A DNA stretch of 64,000 nt from Sedimentitalea sp042687825 (lineage in GTDB: Bacteria; Pseudomonadota; Alphaproteobacteria; Rhodobacterales; Rhodobacteraceae): NCBI RefSeq assembly GCF_042687825.1, contig NZ_JBHUQE010000003.1:186001-250000 (forward strand), read 5' to 3'. Below, piece after piece: positions 1 to 8,002 of this stretch (the first letter of the stretch is position 1; the number at the start of each line of letters is the position of its first letter). The notes beneath the pieces are model-generated. The model saw only the letters and a list, made by a program, of their open reading frames with translations. It was not told where the DNA came from and made no database searches. The translations under genes were made by a program, and so were the position numbers.

Positions 1-399
1 GACGAGACCTTCGCGGAACTCGTCGATGATATTCTGACCGATTTCGTCGCCTGCCACGACCCGGACCGCGAGCGTGGCTGGATCGTCCAGCAGGGCGGTG
101 ACCGGTTGGGCAGCATCTTTTGCGTTGACGCCGGCGAGGATGGGGCGAAAATCGCCAAGCTGCGCCTGTTCCTGCTGCTGCCGCGCGTGCGGGGGCTGGG
201 ATTGGGCAGGCGCATGTTGCGCAGTTCCATGCAGTTCGCCCGCCAGGCCGGCTATACCGGAATGCGGCTTTGGACCCATGAAAGCCACCGGGCCGCCTGT
301 GCGCTTTATGCCGCCAGTGGCTGGCAATTGCAGTGCAGCCGTCCGGTGCATTCTTTTGGTGTCGATCTGGTCGAACAAAGCTGGCGGATTGACCTATAA
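1..399 (+). CDS. GNAT-family N-acetyltransferase, 3' end (5' truncated)
   Basis: The reading frame is open from base 1 to a TAA at 397-399, so the gene starts upstream of the window. The 132 visible residues carry the acetyl-CoA binding core of a GNAT fold: beta strand KLRLFLLLPRVRG, then the pyrophosphate loop GLGLGRRML, then the C-terminal alpha/beta motif LYAASGW. In related alphaproteobacterial proteins this arrangement often follows an N-terminal MarR helix-turn-helix, giving a MarR-GNAT fusion; whether that part exists here cannot be seen. The substrate is unknown. The family assignment is firm, the fusion is inference. Confidence 0.75.
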   Translation, partial: DETFAELVDDILTDFVACHDPDRERGWIVQQGGDRLGSIFCVDAGEDGAKIAKLRLFLLLPRVRGLGLGRRMLRSSMQFARQAGYTGMRLWTHESHRAACALYAASGWQLQCSRPVHSFGVDLVEQSWRIDL

Positions 400-404
400 G
401 ACGC

Positions 405-432
405 TTGCATTCAGTATGCGTGTTGTCTAAAT
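405..432 (+). promoter_or_regulatory. candidate sigma-70-type promoter for tRNA-His
   Basis: TTGCAT at 405-410 could be a -35 and CTAAAT at 427-432 a -10, with a 16-bp spacer. Transcription would begin a few bases before the mature tRNA 5' end at 444. The hexamers are imperfect, so this is a weak call. Confidence 0.3.
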
Positions 433-443
433 CGCGCCTGTGT

Positions 444-520
444 GCCGCCTTAGCTCAGTTGGTTAGAGCGCCTGATTGTGGATCAGGAGGTCCCTGGTTC
501 GAGCCCAGGAGGTGGTACCA
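444..520 (+). tRNA. tRNA-His (GTG anticodon)
   Basis: This 77-nt cloverleaf has anticodon stem CCTGA/TCAGG closing the loop TTGTGGA (anticodon GTG), T stem CCTGG/CCAGG with loop TTCGAGC, and encoded 3' CCA. The acceptor stem pairs GCCGCCT with AGGTGGT, including G-T pairs at positions 1-72 and 4-69. Position -1 is T (443), not G, and the discriminator base 73 is A. Most bacteria encode G-1 opposite C73; loss of both is the known derived state of a large alphaproteobacterial clade and implies a matching HisRS. Confidence 0.96.
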
Positions 521-621
521 CCCCTCAATCCACAGACTGTTCCGTCATTGCCGGTCCAGCGCGGCCTGTTCAACGGTGTTCCTTGTGACGGTCCCCGATC
601 GCGCGACGCGCGCGGGTGCGA

Positions 622-2166
622 TCAGTACGAGATGGGGCTGCCGTCCCGGCATCCCGGCGAACTGCCGAATTGCGGACAATAGTTTGGCGGGTTCTTGAAG
701 ATCGTCTGCCCGGATTGCGACTTTTTCGTTTTGGGCGCGGTTTTTGCGACCGGGGCTCTTGCTGTCGGGGCCGCGACGGTCGGTTGTCGCTTTTTAGCTG
801 GCGGGCGCGGTTTCGCCGCCGGTTTGCGCACCACCGCCACGGCCGGACATTTGATATCGTCGATCACAACCAGCCGGTCGATCACATCCGCCATGTCGGC
901 GACCGAACTGTTCTTGTCGACCTTCAGCGGCACCTTGGCGCGGGCCGACAGCGTGCGCAGGCCGGCCGCCGTCTGGCGCCCATATATGCCGTCCAGGCGT
1001 CCGGGGTAGCAATTGCGCCCTTTCAGCAACCTCTGGATTTCCAGCAATGCTTGCTTGCGGGTCATTTCCGGTTCCGGGGTCGGCGGGACACGCAAGGACG
1101 GTGCCGTCGCCGCCGGCTGATCCAGCGCAGCCAACTGTTGCGGCTGCAGTGCCGGCTGCGGACGGGCCGTTAGCGGCGCGCTGCTGGACCGCGGCTCTGA
1201 CGCGGCAGCGGCCGCCACTGCCGCCAGCCGGTCGCGGTTGCGTCGGGCCAGCACATAGAGCGTGTGACCGGAATGAGGCTGGTACTTGGTCAGAAACTCC
1301 TCCCAGGCCGTGGCCGTGTCCGAGATTTCCGCCGTGGCGAAATCGATGAGCAACGCGTTTTCATCCAGCGCCGCCGATGCGGGCGCCGTCGGTTTCGATT
1401 GCGCTGGTGCCTGGCTGTTCCTGTTCAGAATGTACTGGCTGCCGCCCAGCGAGGAATAGACAAAGGGCGCCGATCCGGGCACCGATTTGCGCAATTCGTC
1501 GCGTACTTGCCCCAGCAGCAGCCGGATATCCGCCGGCGGTCCGGACAGGGCGTTCAGAAAAGCCTTGGTAAAGGGCGAGTTTTCGCCCTCCAGACCGTCC
1601 GGCGTGACCTCGCCCGCCGCCGCGGCATAGGCGATCAGCGTGTCGGCCCCGGCATTGTTGACGATCGCCAGGCCGCGCCCGACATTGCGGCCCTTTTTCT
1701 CGCGCTGCATGCGCGTAATAAACGGGTTGTCGCGGCAGGCATCCAGCACGATCATCTTCATGCGCTTAGCCCCTGACAACTGCGCCAGAACATCCTGCAT
1801 CTCGATCATCTCGAGCCGGGCATCGCGTTCGTCCGCGATGCGGGCATCCACCGGGATCAGATAGTTGCGTCCGGCGATCTCCATGCCATGCCCGGCATAA
1901 TAGACCATCGCGACATCGGCCTGGTCGGCGCGATCGCGAAAGCCGCGCAACGTGGTCAGCATCTGGGCTCGGTTCATGTTGCCGGCGACGGTCACCTCGA
2001 ACCCCTGCCGGCGCAGCGCCTCGGCCACCGCCTGCGCGTCGTTGATCGGGTTGGGCAGGGCCGGCACGGTCTGATAGTCGGAATTGCCGATCACAAGCGC
2101 CACGTTCCCGGCCCAGCTCGTGGCGGGCAGGATCAGCAACAGGACAAAAATCAAAAGAATACGCAT
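622..2166 (-). CDS. exported caspase-family (metacaspase-like) protein
   Basis: 514 aa from the ATG at 2166, chosen because it opens with a clear signal peptide (MRILLIFVLLL..ATSWA, cleavage near residue 19); the longer upstream reading frame is not credible. Residues about 20-250 form a peptidase C14 caspase domain. The catalytic dyad is visible as YYAGHG (His93) and LDACRDNPF (Cys144). A low-complexity Pro/Ala linker follows, then about residues 390-450 a small domain (LLKGRNCYPGRLDGIYG) resembling a peptidoglycan-binding-like repeat, then a Lys/Pro-rich stretch and a Cys-containing C-terminus (NYCPQFGSSPGC). It should act in the periplasm. Family members cleave after basic residues; the target here is unknown. 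Confidence 0.88.
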   Translation of the reverse strand: MRILLIFVLLLILPATSWAGNVALVIGNSDYQTVPALPNPINDAQAVAEALRRQGFEVTVAGNMNRAQMLTTLRGFRDRADQADVAMVYYAGHGMEIAGRNYLIPVDARIADERDARLEMIEMQDVLAQLSGAKRMKMIVLDACRDNPFITRMQREKKGRNVGRGLAIVNNAGADTLIAYAAAAGEVTPDGLEGENSPFTKAFLNALSGPPADIRLLLGQVRDELRKSVPGSAPFVYSSLGGSQYILNRNSQAPAQSKPTAPASAALDENALLIDFATAEISDTATAWEEFLTKYQPHSGHTLYVLARRNRDRLAAVAAAAASEPRSSSAPLTARPQPALQPQQLAALDQPAATAPSLRVPPTPEPEMTRKQALLEIQRLLKGRNCYPGRLDGIYGRQTAAGLRTLSARAKVPLKVDKNSSVADMADVIDRLVVIDDIKCPAVAVVRKPAAKPRPPAKKRQPTVAAPTARAPVAKTAPKTKKSQSGQTIFKNPPNYCPQFGSSPGCRDGSPISY

Positions 2167-2251
2167 GTGACTGACCTTGTTATGCCCAAGTTTGGCACAG
2201 AACGGCCGGTCTGTGCAACTTGGCTTCCTGCCGGCAGGAATGTGGCTGGGG

Positions 2252-2572
2252 TCAATCCGTCGTTTCGATCTGCACGGTCTGGCGCAGCGCGCCGCTGGTG
2301 GCGTCATAGATCAGGATACGATCGTCGGTGGTCACCACCGCGTACCAGTCCGGCCCATGGGTGACCGCCCGCGCAACGCTGCCTTGGGGCAAGGCAAGGA
2401 CATCGGGCAGCGGGGCGCGTGCAACTGGCCGGTCCTGCGAGAAACGCATGACAAGCAGCGCCACGATCACTAAAAGCCCGAAGATCATCACCGCCGTCAG
2501 GGTCGTCACCAGTCGGCGCAGAAAGCGCAGGTTGGCCGGTTCCGCCACCGGCGGCTGAGAAGGATCGGTCAT
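2252..2572 (-). CDS. small single-TM protein (DUF6476-like)
   Basis: 106 aa. An N-terminal Pro-rich cytoplasmic stretch precedes one membrane segment (LVTTLTAVMIFGLLVIVALLV, about residues 21-41). A compact C-terminal domain ends in DDRILIYDATSGALRQTVQI, which reads like a single beta-propeller blade. I believe this matches the short one-TM family annotated DUF6476 in Rhodobacteraceae, but cannot check. The start at 2572 directly abuts the start of the divergent pseudouridine synthase gene; an alternative in-frame ATG lies at 2584, inside that gene. Function unknown. Confidence 0.75.
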   Translation of the reverse strand: MTDPSQPPVAEPANLRFLRRLVTTLTAVMIFGLLVIVALLVMRFSQDRPVARAPLPDVLALPQGSVARAVTHGPDWYAVVTTDDRILIYDATSGALRQTVQIETTD

Positions 2573-3625
2573 ATGAGGCGCCATATCGAGTTCACTATTG
2601 CGGCGGACCCGCCACCGCGCCTTGATAAGGCGCTTTCCCGTGATGTGCCAGATGCGGCGGCCTTGTCGCGCACCCGTCTGGCGCGGCTGATCGCCCAGGG
2701 GGACGTGACGGTTGACGGGATGCCCATCACCGATGCCAAGGCCCGCGTCGCCGAGGGCGCGCGGGTGGTGCTGACTGTGCAGACCGCAAGCGACAGCCAT
2801 ATCGCGCCGGAACCCATCGCGCTGGAAATCGTGCACGAGGATGACGACCTGATCGTCGTCAACAAACCCGCCGGCATGGTGGTGCATCCGGCCCCCGGCA
2901 CGCCCTCGGGCACTTTGGTGAACGCGCTGCTGCATCATTGCGGCGCGGCGCTGTCCGGTGTCGGCGGCGTCAAGCGGCCGGGCATCGTGCACCGCATCGA
3001 CAAGGACACCAGCGGGCTGCTGGTGGTCGCCAAGAGCGATGCCGCGCATCAGGGGCTGGCGGCGCAGTTCCAGGCACACAGCGTCCAGCGCGTCTATCGC
3101 GCCCTGTGCTACGGGGTGCCCGATGCCAGCGATCCGCGCTTGCGCGGCATCCGCGGCGTCAGCTTTGAGCCGGGCAATATCCTGCGTCTGACCACGCAAC
3201 TGGCGCGGCATCGCACCGACCGCCAGAAACAGGCGGTGCTGTTTCAGGGAGGGCGGCACGCGGTGACGCGGGCGCGCATCGTCCAGCGGTTCGGCACGCC
3301 GCCGGTGGCGGCGCTGATCGACTGCTGGCTGGAAACCGGACGCACGCATCAGATCCGGGTGCACATGGCCCATACCGGGCATGGGCTGATCGGCGATCCG
3401 GTCTATGGCGGGCGGCGCAAGGTGGCGGCAAGGGCGCTGCCGGCCGCCGCCGCGGGCGCCTTGCGCGATTTTCCGCGGCAGGCCCTGCATGCCGGTGTTT
3501 TGGGTTTCGTGCATCCGGTCAGCGGCGAAACGGTCCAGTTCAATGCAGAGATACCGGCGGACATGCGCGCCCTGATCGCGGCGCTGCAGGCGCCGGCGGA
3601 TGGTTCTGACGGGCAGGGCGCATGA
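2573..3625 (+). CDS. rluD: RluA/RluD-family 23S rRNA pseudouridine synthase
   Basis: 350 aa. An N-terminal S4 RNA-binding domain (about residues 15-75, RLDKALS..RLARLIAQGDVTVDG) is followed by the synthase domain. The catalytic signature is HRIDKDTSGLLVV, with Asp143 as nucleophile, and the RTHQIRVH motif is also present. RluD-type enzymes convert U1911/1915/1917 of 23S rRNA helix 69; the S4 domain and length fit RluD best, though RluC-like specificity cannot be excluded. The sequence GAGAAGGA ending 10 nt before the ATG is a plausible ribosome binding site and lies inside the divergent gene. Confidence 0.88.
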   Translation: MRRHIEFTIAADPPPRLDKALSRDVPDAAALSRTRLARLIAQGDVTVDGMPITDAKARVAEGARVVLTVQTASDSHIAPEPIALEIVHEDDDLIVVNKPAGMVVHPAPGTPSGTLVNALLHHCGAALSGVGGVKRPGIVHRIDKDTSGLLVVAKSDAAHQGLAAQFQAHSVQRVYRALCYGVPDASDPRLRGIRGVSFEPGNILRLTTQLARHRTDRQKQAVLFQGGRHAVTRARIVQRFGTPPVAALIDCWLETGRTHQIRVHMAHTGHGLIGDPVYGGRRKVAARALPAAAAGALRDFPRQALHAGVLGFVHPVSGETVQFNAEIPADMRALIAALQAPADGSDGQGA

Positions 3626-3723
3626 CGGTCCTGGCGCGCTGTCATGATCCGCACATGCGCGTGAGACCGCTGACATATCCCTTTCCCTGGTCCGGTGCAG
3701 CCATAATATAGTATAACATGCCC

Positions 3724-3752
3724 TTGACCGGGCAATATGAGCTACCATATGC
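3724..3752 (+). promoter_or_regulatory. candidate promoter of rpoH
   Basis: The 162-bp gap before rpoH is markedly AT-richer than its surroundings. TTGACC at 3724-3729 followed after 17 bp by ATATGC at 3747-3752 is the best housekeeping-type pair seen. The -35 is good and the -10 is poor. Additional AT-rich tracts at 3703-3718 could hold a second promoter. Confidence 0.35.
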
Positions 3753-3787
3753 ATGTTAACCCGTTATACATTTGAAGGGATACGACA

Positions 3788-4684
3788 ATGGCCAATTATG
3801 CGAATTTGCCCGCGCCGACGCCCGAGGGCGGCCTGAACCGGTACATGCAGGAGATTCGCAAGTTTCCCCTGCTGGAGCCGGAAGAGGAATACATGCTGGC
3901 AAAACGCTGGGTCGAGGAACAGGACACCGAGGCCGCGCACAGGATGGTCACCAGCCATCTGCGCCTGGCGGCCAAGATCGCTATGGGCTATCGCGGCTAT
4001 GGGCTGCCGCAGGCCGAGGTGATTTCAGAGGCCAATGTCGGTCTGATGCAGGCGGTCAAGCGGTTCGACCCGGAAAAGGGGTTCCGCCTTGCGACCTATG
4101 CCATGTGGTGGATCCGTGCCAGCATTCAGGAATACATCCTGCGCAGCTGGTCGCTGGTGAAACTGGGCACGACGTCGGCACAGAAAAAGCTGTTCTTCAA
4201 CCTGCGTAAGGCCAAGGCCAAGATCGGCGCGCTGGAAGAGGGCGACCTGCGCCCCGAGAACGTCAAGCAGATCGCCACCGATCTCGGGGTGACCGAGGAC
4301 GAGGTGATCAGCATGAACCGGCGGATGTCCGGCGGCGATGCCTCGCTGAACGCCACTGTCGGCAGCGAAGGCGAAGGTACCATGCAGTGGCAGGACTGGC
4401 TGGAAGACGAGGATGCCGACCAGGCCAGCGACTACGAGGCGCGGGACGAGCTGGAGGCGCGTCGGGAATTGCTGGCGCAGGCGCTGGATGTTCTCAACGA
4501 CCGCGAAAAGGACATCCTGACGCAACGCCGCCTGGCCGACCAGCCGGTGACGCTGGAGGAACTGAGCGGACAGTACAATGTCAGCCGCGAACGTATTCGC
4601 CAGATCGAGGTGCGGGCCTTTGAAAAGCTGCAGAAAAAGATGCGCGACCTGGCCCGCGAAAAGGGCATGCTGGCAAACGCCTGA
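3788..4684 (+). CDS. rpoH: heat-shock sigma factor RpoH (sigma-32)
   Basis: 298 aa, full length for the family. Region 2 contains NVGLMQAVKRFDPEKGFRLA and the -10 recognition helix YAMWWIRASIQEYIL (about residues 104-118). The RpoH box QKKLFFNLR (residues 132-140) separates it from housekeeping sigma factors. Region 4 carries the helix-turn-helix VTLEELSGQYNVSRERIRQIE. It directs transcription of chaperone and protease genes under heat or oxidative stress. Rhodobacterales often carry two rpoH paralogues; which one this is cannot be decided here. It is followed by a strong intrinsic terminator, so it is probably monocistronic. Confidence 0.96.
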   Translation: MANYANLPAPTPEGGLNRYMQEIRKFPLLEPEEEYMLAKRWVEEQDTEAAHRMVTSHLRLAAKIAMGYRGYGLPQAEVISEANVGLMQAVKRFDPEKGFRLATYAMWWIRASIQEYILRSWSLVKLGTTSAQKKLFFNLRKAKAKIGALEEGDLRPENVKQIATDLGVTEDEVISMNRRMSGGDASLNATVGSEGEGTMQWQDWLEDEDADQASDYEARDELEARRELLAQALDVLNDREKDILTQRRLADQPVTLEELSGQYNVSRERIRQIEVRAFEKLQKKMRDLAREKGMLANA

Positions 4685-4717
4685 TCCCAGGACGGGCGTG
4701 CCAGAATCTGACGGACG

Positions 4718-4755
4718 TGAAATGGCTGCCGATCCCGGCAGCCATTTCAGTTTTT
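4718..4755 (+). terminator. intrinsic terminator after rpoH
   Basis: A perfect 13-bp stem (TGAAATGGCTGCC / GGCAGCCATTTCA) with a 6-nt loop GATCCC is followed by G and five T. It lies 33 nt after the rpoH stop codon. Confidence 0.9.
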
Positions 4756-4865
4756 ATCCCAAGGCTTTGTCGGTCTGGTTTCAAGCGGCGCGTTAGCTGT
4801 TGCGGCAGGGGCTTGGCGCAGGACCGGGTCCGGCGTATCCTGCCGGCCCTGGACAGGAGGGTCAC

Positions 4866-5135
4866 ATGGCCGGAGGATGGGCGCGCGACGGCGCGGTGAG
4901 CGAACAGATCGAAGCCTCGATCAGCGACGAACTGGCCCGGTTGAAGGCGCGCAAGGTACCCGTCGGCGACAGCCTGACCAATTGCGCGGAATGCGACGAA
5001 CCGATTTCCGAAAAACGCCGCGCGGCCCTGCCCGGTGTCAAATTGTGCATCGACTGCCAGCAAGAGCGCGACGGTGCCCACAAGAGGCGCGGCGGCATCA
5101 ACCGCCGCGGGTCCAAGGACAGCCAGCTGAAATGA
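4866..5135 (+). CDS. DksA/TraR-family C4 zinc-finger protein
   Basis: 89 aa. The ATG at 4866 is preceded by CAGGAGGG, which fixes the start; the upstream in-frame ATG has no such site. The protein is a short TraR-like member. It has an N-terminal helix (EQIEASISDELARLKARK) and a C4 zinc finger, CAEC(x17)CIDCQ, at about residues 45-68, followed by a basic tail. DksA/TraR proteins bind in the RNA polymerase secondary channel and modulate initiation. At 89 aa it lacks most of the DksA coiled coil. Whether it still binds polymerase is inference. Confidence 0.85.
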   Translation: MAGGWARDGAVSEQIEASISDELARLKARKVPVGDSLTNCAECDEPISEKRRAALPGVKLCIDCQQERDGAHKRRGGINRRGSKDSQLK

Positions 5136-5147
5136 TCCGGGCGCGGG

Positions 5148-5969
5148 TCAGGCCGGGCGTTGCGCCGAAATCATCAGGGCCGGCATCGGAATGTCGATGC
5201 CGGCGGCGGTTTCGAAGTTCCGGATCCGCCGCAGGATCTCGGATTTGATCGCATCCTGCGCGGCGGGGGTCTGGCTTTCGATCATCATCGTGCCCCGGAC
5301 CAGCCCCTGTTCGATCATGGCAATCATCGTTTCCGGCTGCTCTGGTTGCCAGGAAATCGGCAGGACCCGAGTGGCGATCTCGACGAAACCGGCGGCGGCA
5401 AAGGCGTCGCGGGCTTCGGTCTCGTCACCAAACCGCTGCAAGGGCGGCGCGGGCGGCAGGGGCAGGTCCAGCGTGCCGCATGCCTCGATCGCGCCGATCA
5501 GCAACCCGAAGAAGCCGTTGCCGTGTTCCGGCCCGCGCCAGGCGGTCGCAACATACCGCCCGCCGGGGCGCAGCACCCTGTGCGCTTCGGCGATCGCGCG
5601 GTCCGGATCGGAAAAATGCAGCAGGCCGAAACAGCAGGTCACCAGATCCTGGCTCTGGTCGGGCAGGGGCAGGTTCTCGGCATCGCCCTGCACAAAGCTC
5701 AGTTCCGGATGGGCCGCGCGCGCCACATCCACCATGTCGGGCGCGAAATCCAGACCCACCGCAGCGGCGCCCCGCTCGGCCAGCATCGCGGTCAGGTGCC
5801 CCGGTCCGCAACAGATGTCCATGACCGCAAGCCCGGACAGGTCCGTGCCGGCCGCTGCAAGAACATCGGGAAAGGCCTGCGACGATATCCGGCCGAACCA
5901 GTCGTCATAGCCTTTGGCGCGTTTCTGCCAGCCCGCCAGTTCCAGGTCCTTGAATGTCGCCTCGCTCAT
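5148..5969 (-). CDS. class I SAM-dependent methyltransferase (UbiE/Methyltransf_11 type)
   Basis: 273 aa from the ATG at 5969, preceded by GGAGGGGC. The SAM-binding motif I is VMDICCGPGHLT (about residues 49-60), the acidic loop is VGLDFAP, and motif II/post-I is AENLPLPDQSQDLVTCCFGL. The substrate cannot be told from sequence; the domain order fits small-molecule methyltransferases. It is isolated between convergent and same-strand neighbours and does not sit in a recognisable pathway. Confidence 0.82.
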   Translation of the reverse strand: MSEATFKDLELAGWQKRAKGYDDWFGRISSQAFPDVLAAAGTDLSGLAVMDICCGPGHLTAMLAERGAAAVGLDFAPDMVDVARAAHPELSFVQGDAENLPLPDQSQDLVTCCFGLLHFSDPDRAIAEAHRVLRPGGRYVATAWRGPEHGNGFFGLLIGAIEACGTLDLPLPPAPPLQRFGDETEARDAFAAAGFVEIATRVLPISWQPEQPETMIAMIEQGLVRGTMMIESQTPAAQDAIKSEILRRIRNFETAAGIDIPMPALMISAQRPA

Positions 5970-6026
5970 CTCTGCCCCTCCGTCCGGTTTCGCCGGGCAG
6001 CATAGCACGAGACCGGTGGCGGGGGA

Positions 6027-7850
6027 CTATTCTTCTTCCATCGCCTCCAGTTCGTCGATGAAGCCCGAAATCATCGACAGGCCCTTGTCCCAGAATGTCG
6101 GGTCAGATGCGTCGAGGCCAAAGGGCGCGAGGAGCTCTTTGTGGTGCTGCGATCCGCCGGCTTTCAGCATCTCGAAATACTTGTCCTCGAAACCCGGATC
6201 ACCCTGGGCATAGACCGAATACAGCGCGTTCACCAACCCGTCGCCAAAGGCATAGGCATAGACGTAGAACGGCGAATGCACGAAATGCGGGATATAGGCC
6301 CAGAAGGTTTCGTAGCCGTCCATGAAATCAAAAGCCGGACCCAGGCTTTCGGCCTGCACGCTCATCCACAGGGCGTTGATGTCGTCAGGGGTCAATTCAC
6401 CCTCGCGCCGTGCCGCGTGCAGCTTGCATTCGAAATCGTAGAACGCGATCTGGCGCACGACCGTGTTGATCATGTCCTCGACCTTGCCGGCCAGCAGCAC
6501 CTTGCGCTGCTGCGGCGTTTCGGCGCCGTCCAGCATCTTGCGAAAGGTCAGCATCTCGCCAAAGACGCTGGCGGTTTCGGCCAGGGTCAGCGGTGTCGAG
6601 GACAGCATCTCGCCCTGACCGGCGGCCAGCACCTGATGCACGCCGTGGCCCAGTTCGTGCGCCAGGGTCATGACATCGCGCGGCTTGCCCAGATAGTTCA
6701 GCATCACATAGGGATGCACGTCGGTGACCGTCGGATGGGCAAAGGCGCCCGGCGCCTTGCCGGGCTTGACCGCGGCGTCGATCCATCCCTTGGAAAAGAA
6801 CGGTGCGGCGATCTCGCCCATGCGCGGATCAAAGGCGTTATAGGCATCCATCACCGTCTTTTCGGCGCTGGCCCAGTCGACGATGCGGGTGTCCTCCATC
6901 GGCAAAGGCGCGTTGCGGTCCCAGACCTGCATCCGCTCCAGCCCAAGCCATTTGCGTTTCAGCTCGTAATAGCGGTGGCTGAGGCGGGGATAGGCGGCAA
7001 CGACCGCGCTGCGCAGCGCCTCGACCACCTCGGGTTCGACATCGTTGGACAGGTGCCGGCCGGTCTGGGCCGTGGGCATCTTGCGCCAGCGGTCGATCAC
7101 CTCTTTTTCCTTGGCCTGGGTGTTGTGCACGCGGGCAAAGGTCTTGATGTTCTCGGCAAATACATCCGCCAGTTCCCGCGCCGCCGCCTCGCGTTTCGCG
7201 CGGTCCTGTTCGGTCAGCAGGTTCAGCGTGCCCTCGATGTTCAGAACCTCGTCATCGACCTGAAACTCCAGCCCGGCGATGGTCTCGTCAAACAGCTTTT
7301 CCCAGGCATCGCCGACGACGCCCAGATCGTGCAGGAATTTTTCCAGCTCATCGCTCAGCTGATAGGGTTTCATCGCGCGGATGCGGTCAAAGACCGGCTT
7401 GTAACGCGCCAGATCGGCGTTGGCGTCGAAATGCGCCGCCAGGGCGTCGTCATCCAACCGGTTCAGTTCCAGCGTGAAGAACACCAGCGGCGTGGTGAAA
7501 TCGGTGATCTTTTCCTGCATGTCGGACATGAACTTGGCCCGGTCCGCATCGGTGGTCTTTTGGTAATAGCGCAGCCCGGCAAAGGACATGATGCGACCGG
7601 CCACAGCACTGATACGTTCGTTACGCTGCACGCAGTCCAACAGGCCGGTGGCATCCAGACCGGCCAACTTGCCCTCGTAATCCGTGGCAAAATCGGCGCA
7701 GGCCTTTTCCAGCCAGTCCAGATCGCGCTGCAGTTCCGGCGCGGTCTCGCCGGTATAGAGATCACTCAGATCCCAGACCGGAAGATCGCCCAGATCGCGG
7801 GAGCCGGAACCGGCATTGGCATCGCGAACGGGAAAGGGAAGGTTGAACAT
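6027..7850 (-). CDS. pepF: M3-family oligoendopeptidase F
   Basis: 607 aa from the ATG at 7850 (GAGG about 10 nt upstream). The N-terminal helical lobe (Peptidase_M3_N) covers roughly residues 110-185. The catalytic zinc motif is HELGH (His398, Glu399, His402), within MTLAHELGHGVHQ, with the third ligand expected in the downstream LAETASVFGE element. Length and motif context match PepF/M3 oligoendopeptidases, cytoplasmic enzymes that cleave short peptides. It stands alone as a single gene. Confidence 0.93.
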   Translation of the reverse strand: MFNLPFPVRDANAGSGSRDLGDLPVWDLSDLYTGETAPELQRDLDWLEKACADFATDYEGKLAGLDATGLLDCVQRNERISAVAGRIMSFAGLRYYQKTTDADRAKFMSDMQEKITDFTTPLVFFTLELNRLDDDALAAHFDANADLARYKPVFDRIRAMKPYQLSDELEKFLHDLGVVGDAWEKLFDETIAGLEFQVDDEVLNIEGTLNLLTEQDRAKREAAARELADVFAENIKTFARVHNTQAKEKEVIDRWRKMPTAQTGRHLSNDVEPEVVEALRSAVVAAYPRLSHRYYELKRKWLGLERMQVWDRNAPLPMEDTRIVDWASAEKTVMDAYNAFDPRMGEIAAPFFSKGWIDAAVKPGKAPGAFAHPTVTDVHPYVMLNYLGKPRDVMTLAHELGHGVHQVLAAGQGEMLSSTPLTLAETASVFGEMLTFRKMLDGAETPQQRKVLLAGKVEDMINTVVRQIAFYDFECKLHAARREGELTPDDINALWMSVQAESLGPAFDFMDGYETFWAYIPHFVHSPFYVYAYAFGDGLVNALYSVYAQGDPGFEDKYFEMLKAGGSQHHKELLAPFGLDASDPTFWDKGLSMISGFIDELEAMEEE

Positions 7851-8002
7851 GAAGGACCTCATTTTCTGGCGTTGCGGTCTATCTAGGACGCCCGCGCCGG
7901 CATCACAAGCGACGCGGCGGGTTCCGGGATGAAAGATGGGAAAGGCGGCTGCGAGGTCGAGGGTCTGCCGTCCAGTTCCAGCCGCCGCGACGGCTGGCAC
8001 GC

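Noticed and set aside
6141..7886. 581-codon open frame on the plus strand opposite pepF
   Set aside because: It is the antisense shadow of a clearly coding M3 peptidase gene in GC-rich DNA, with no motif and a His/Arg/Gln-rich composition typical of antisense frames.
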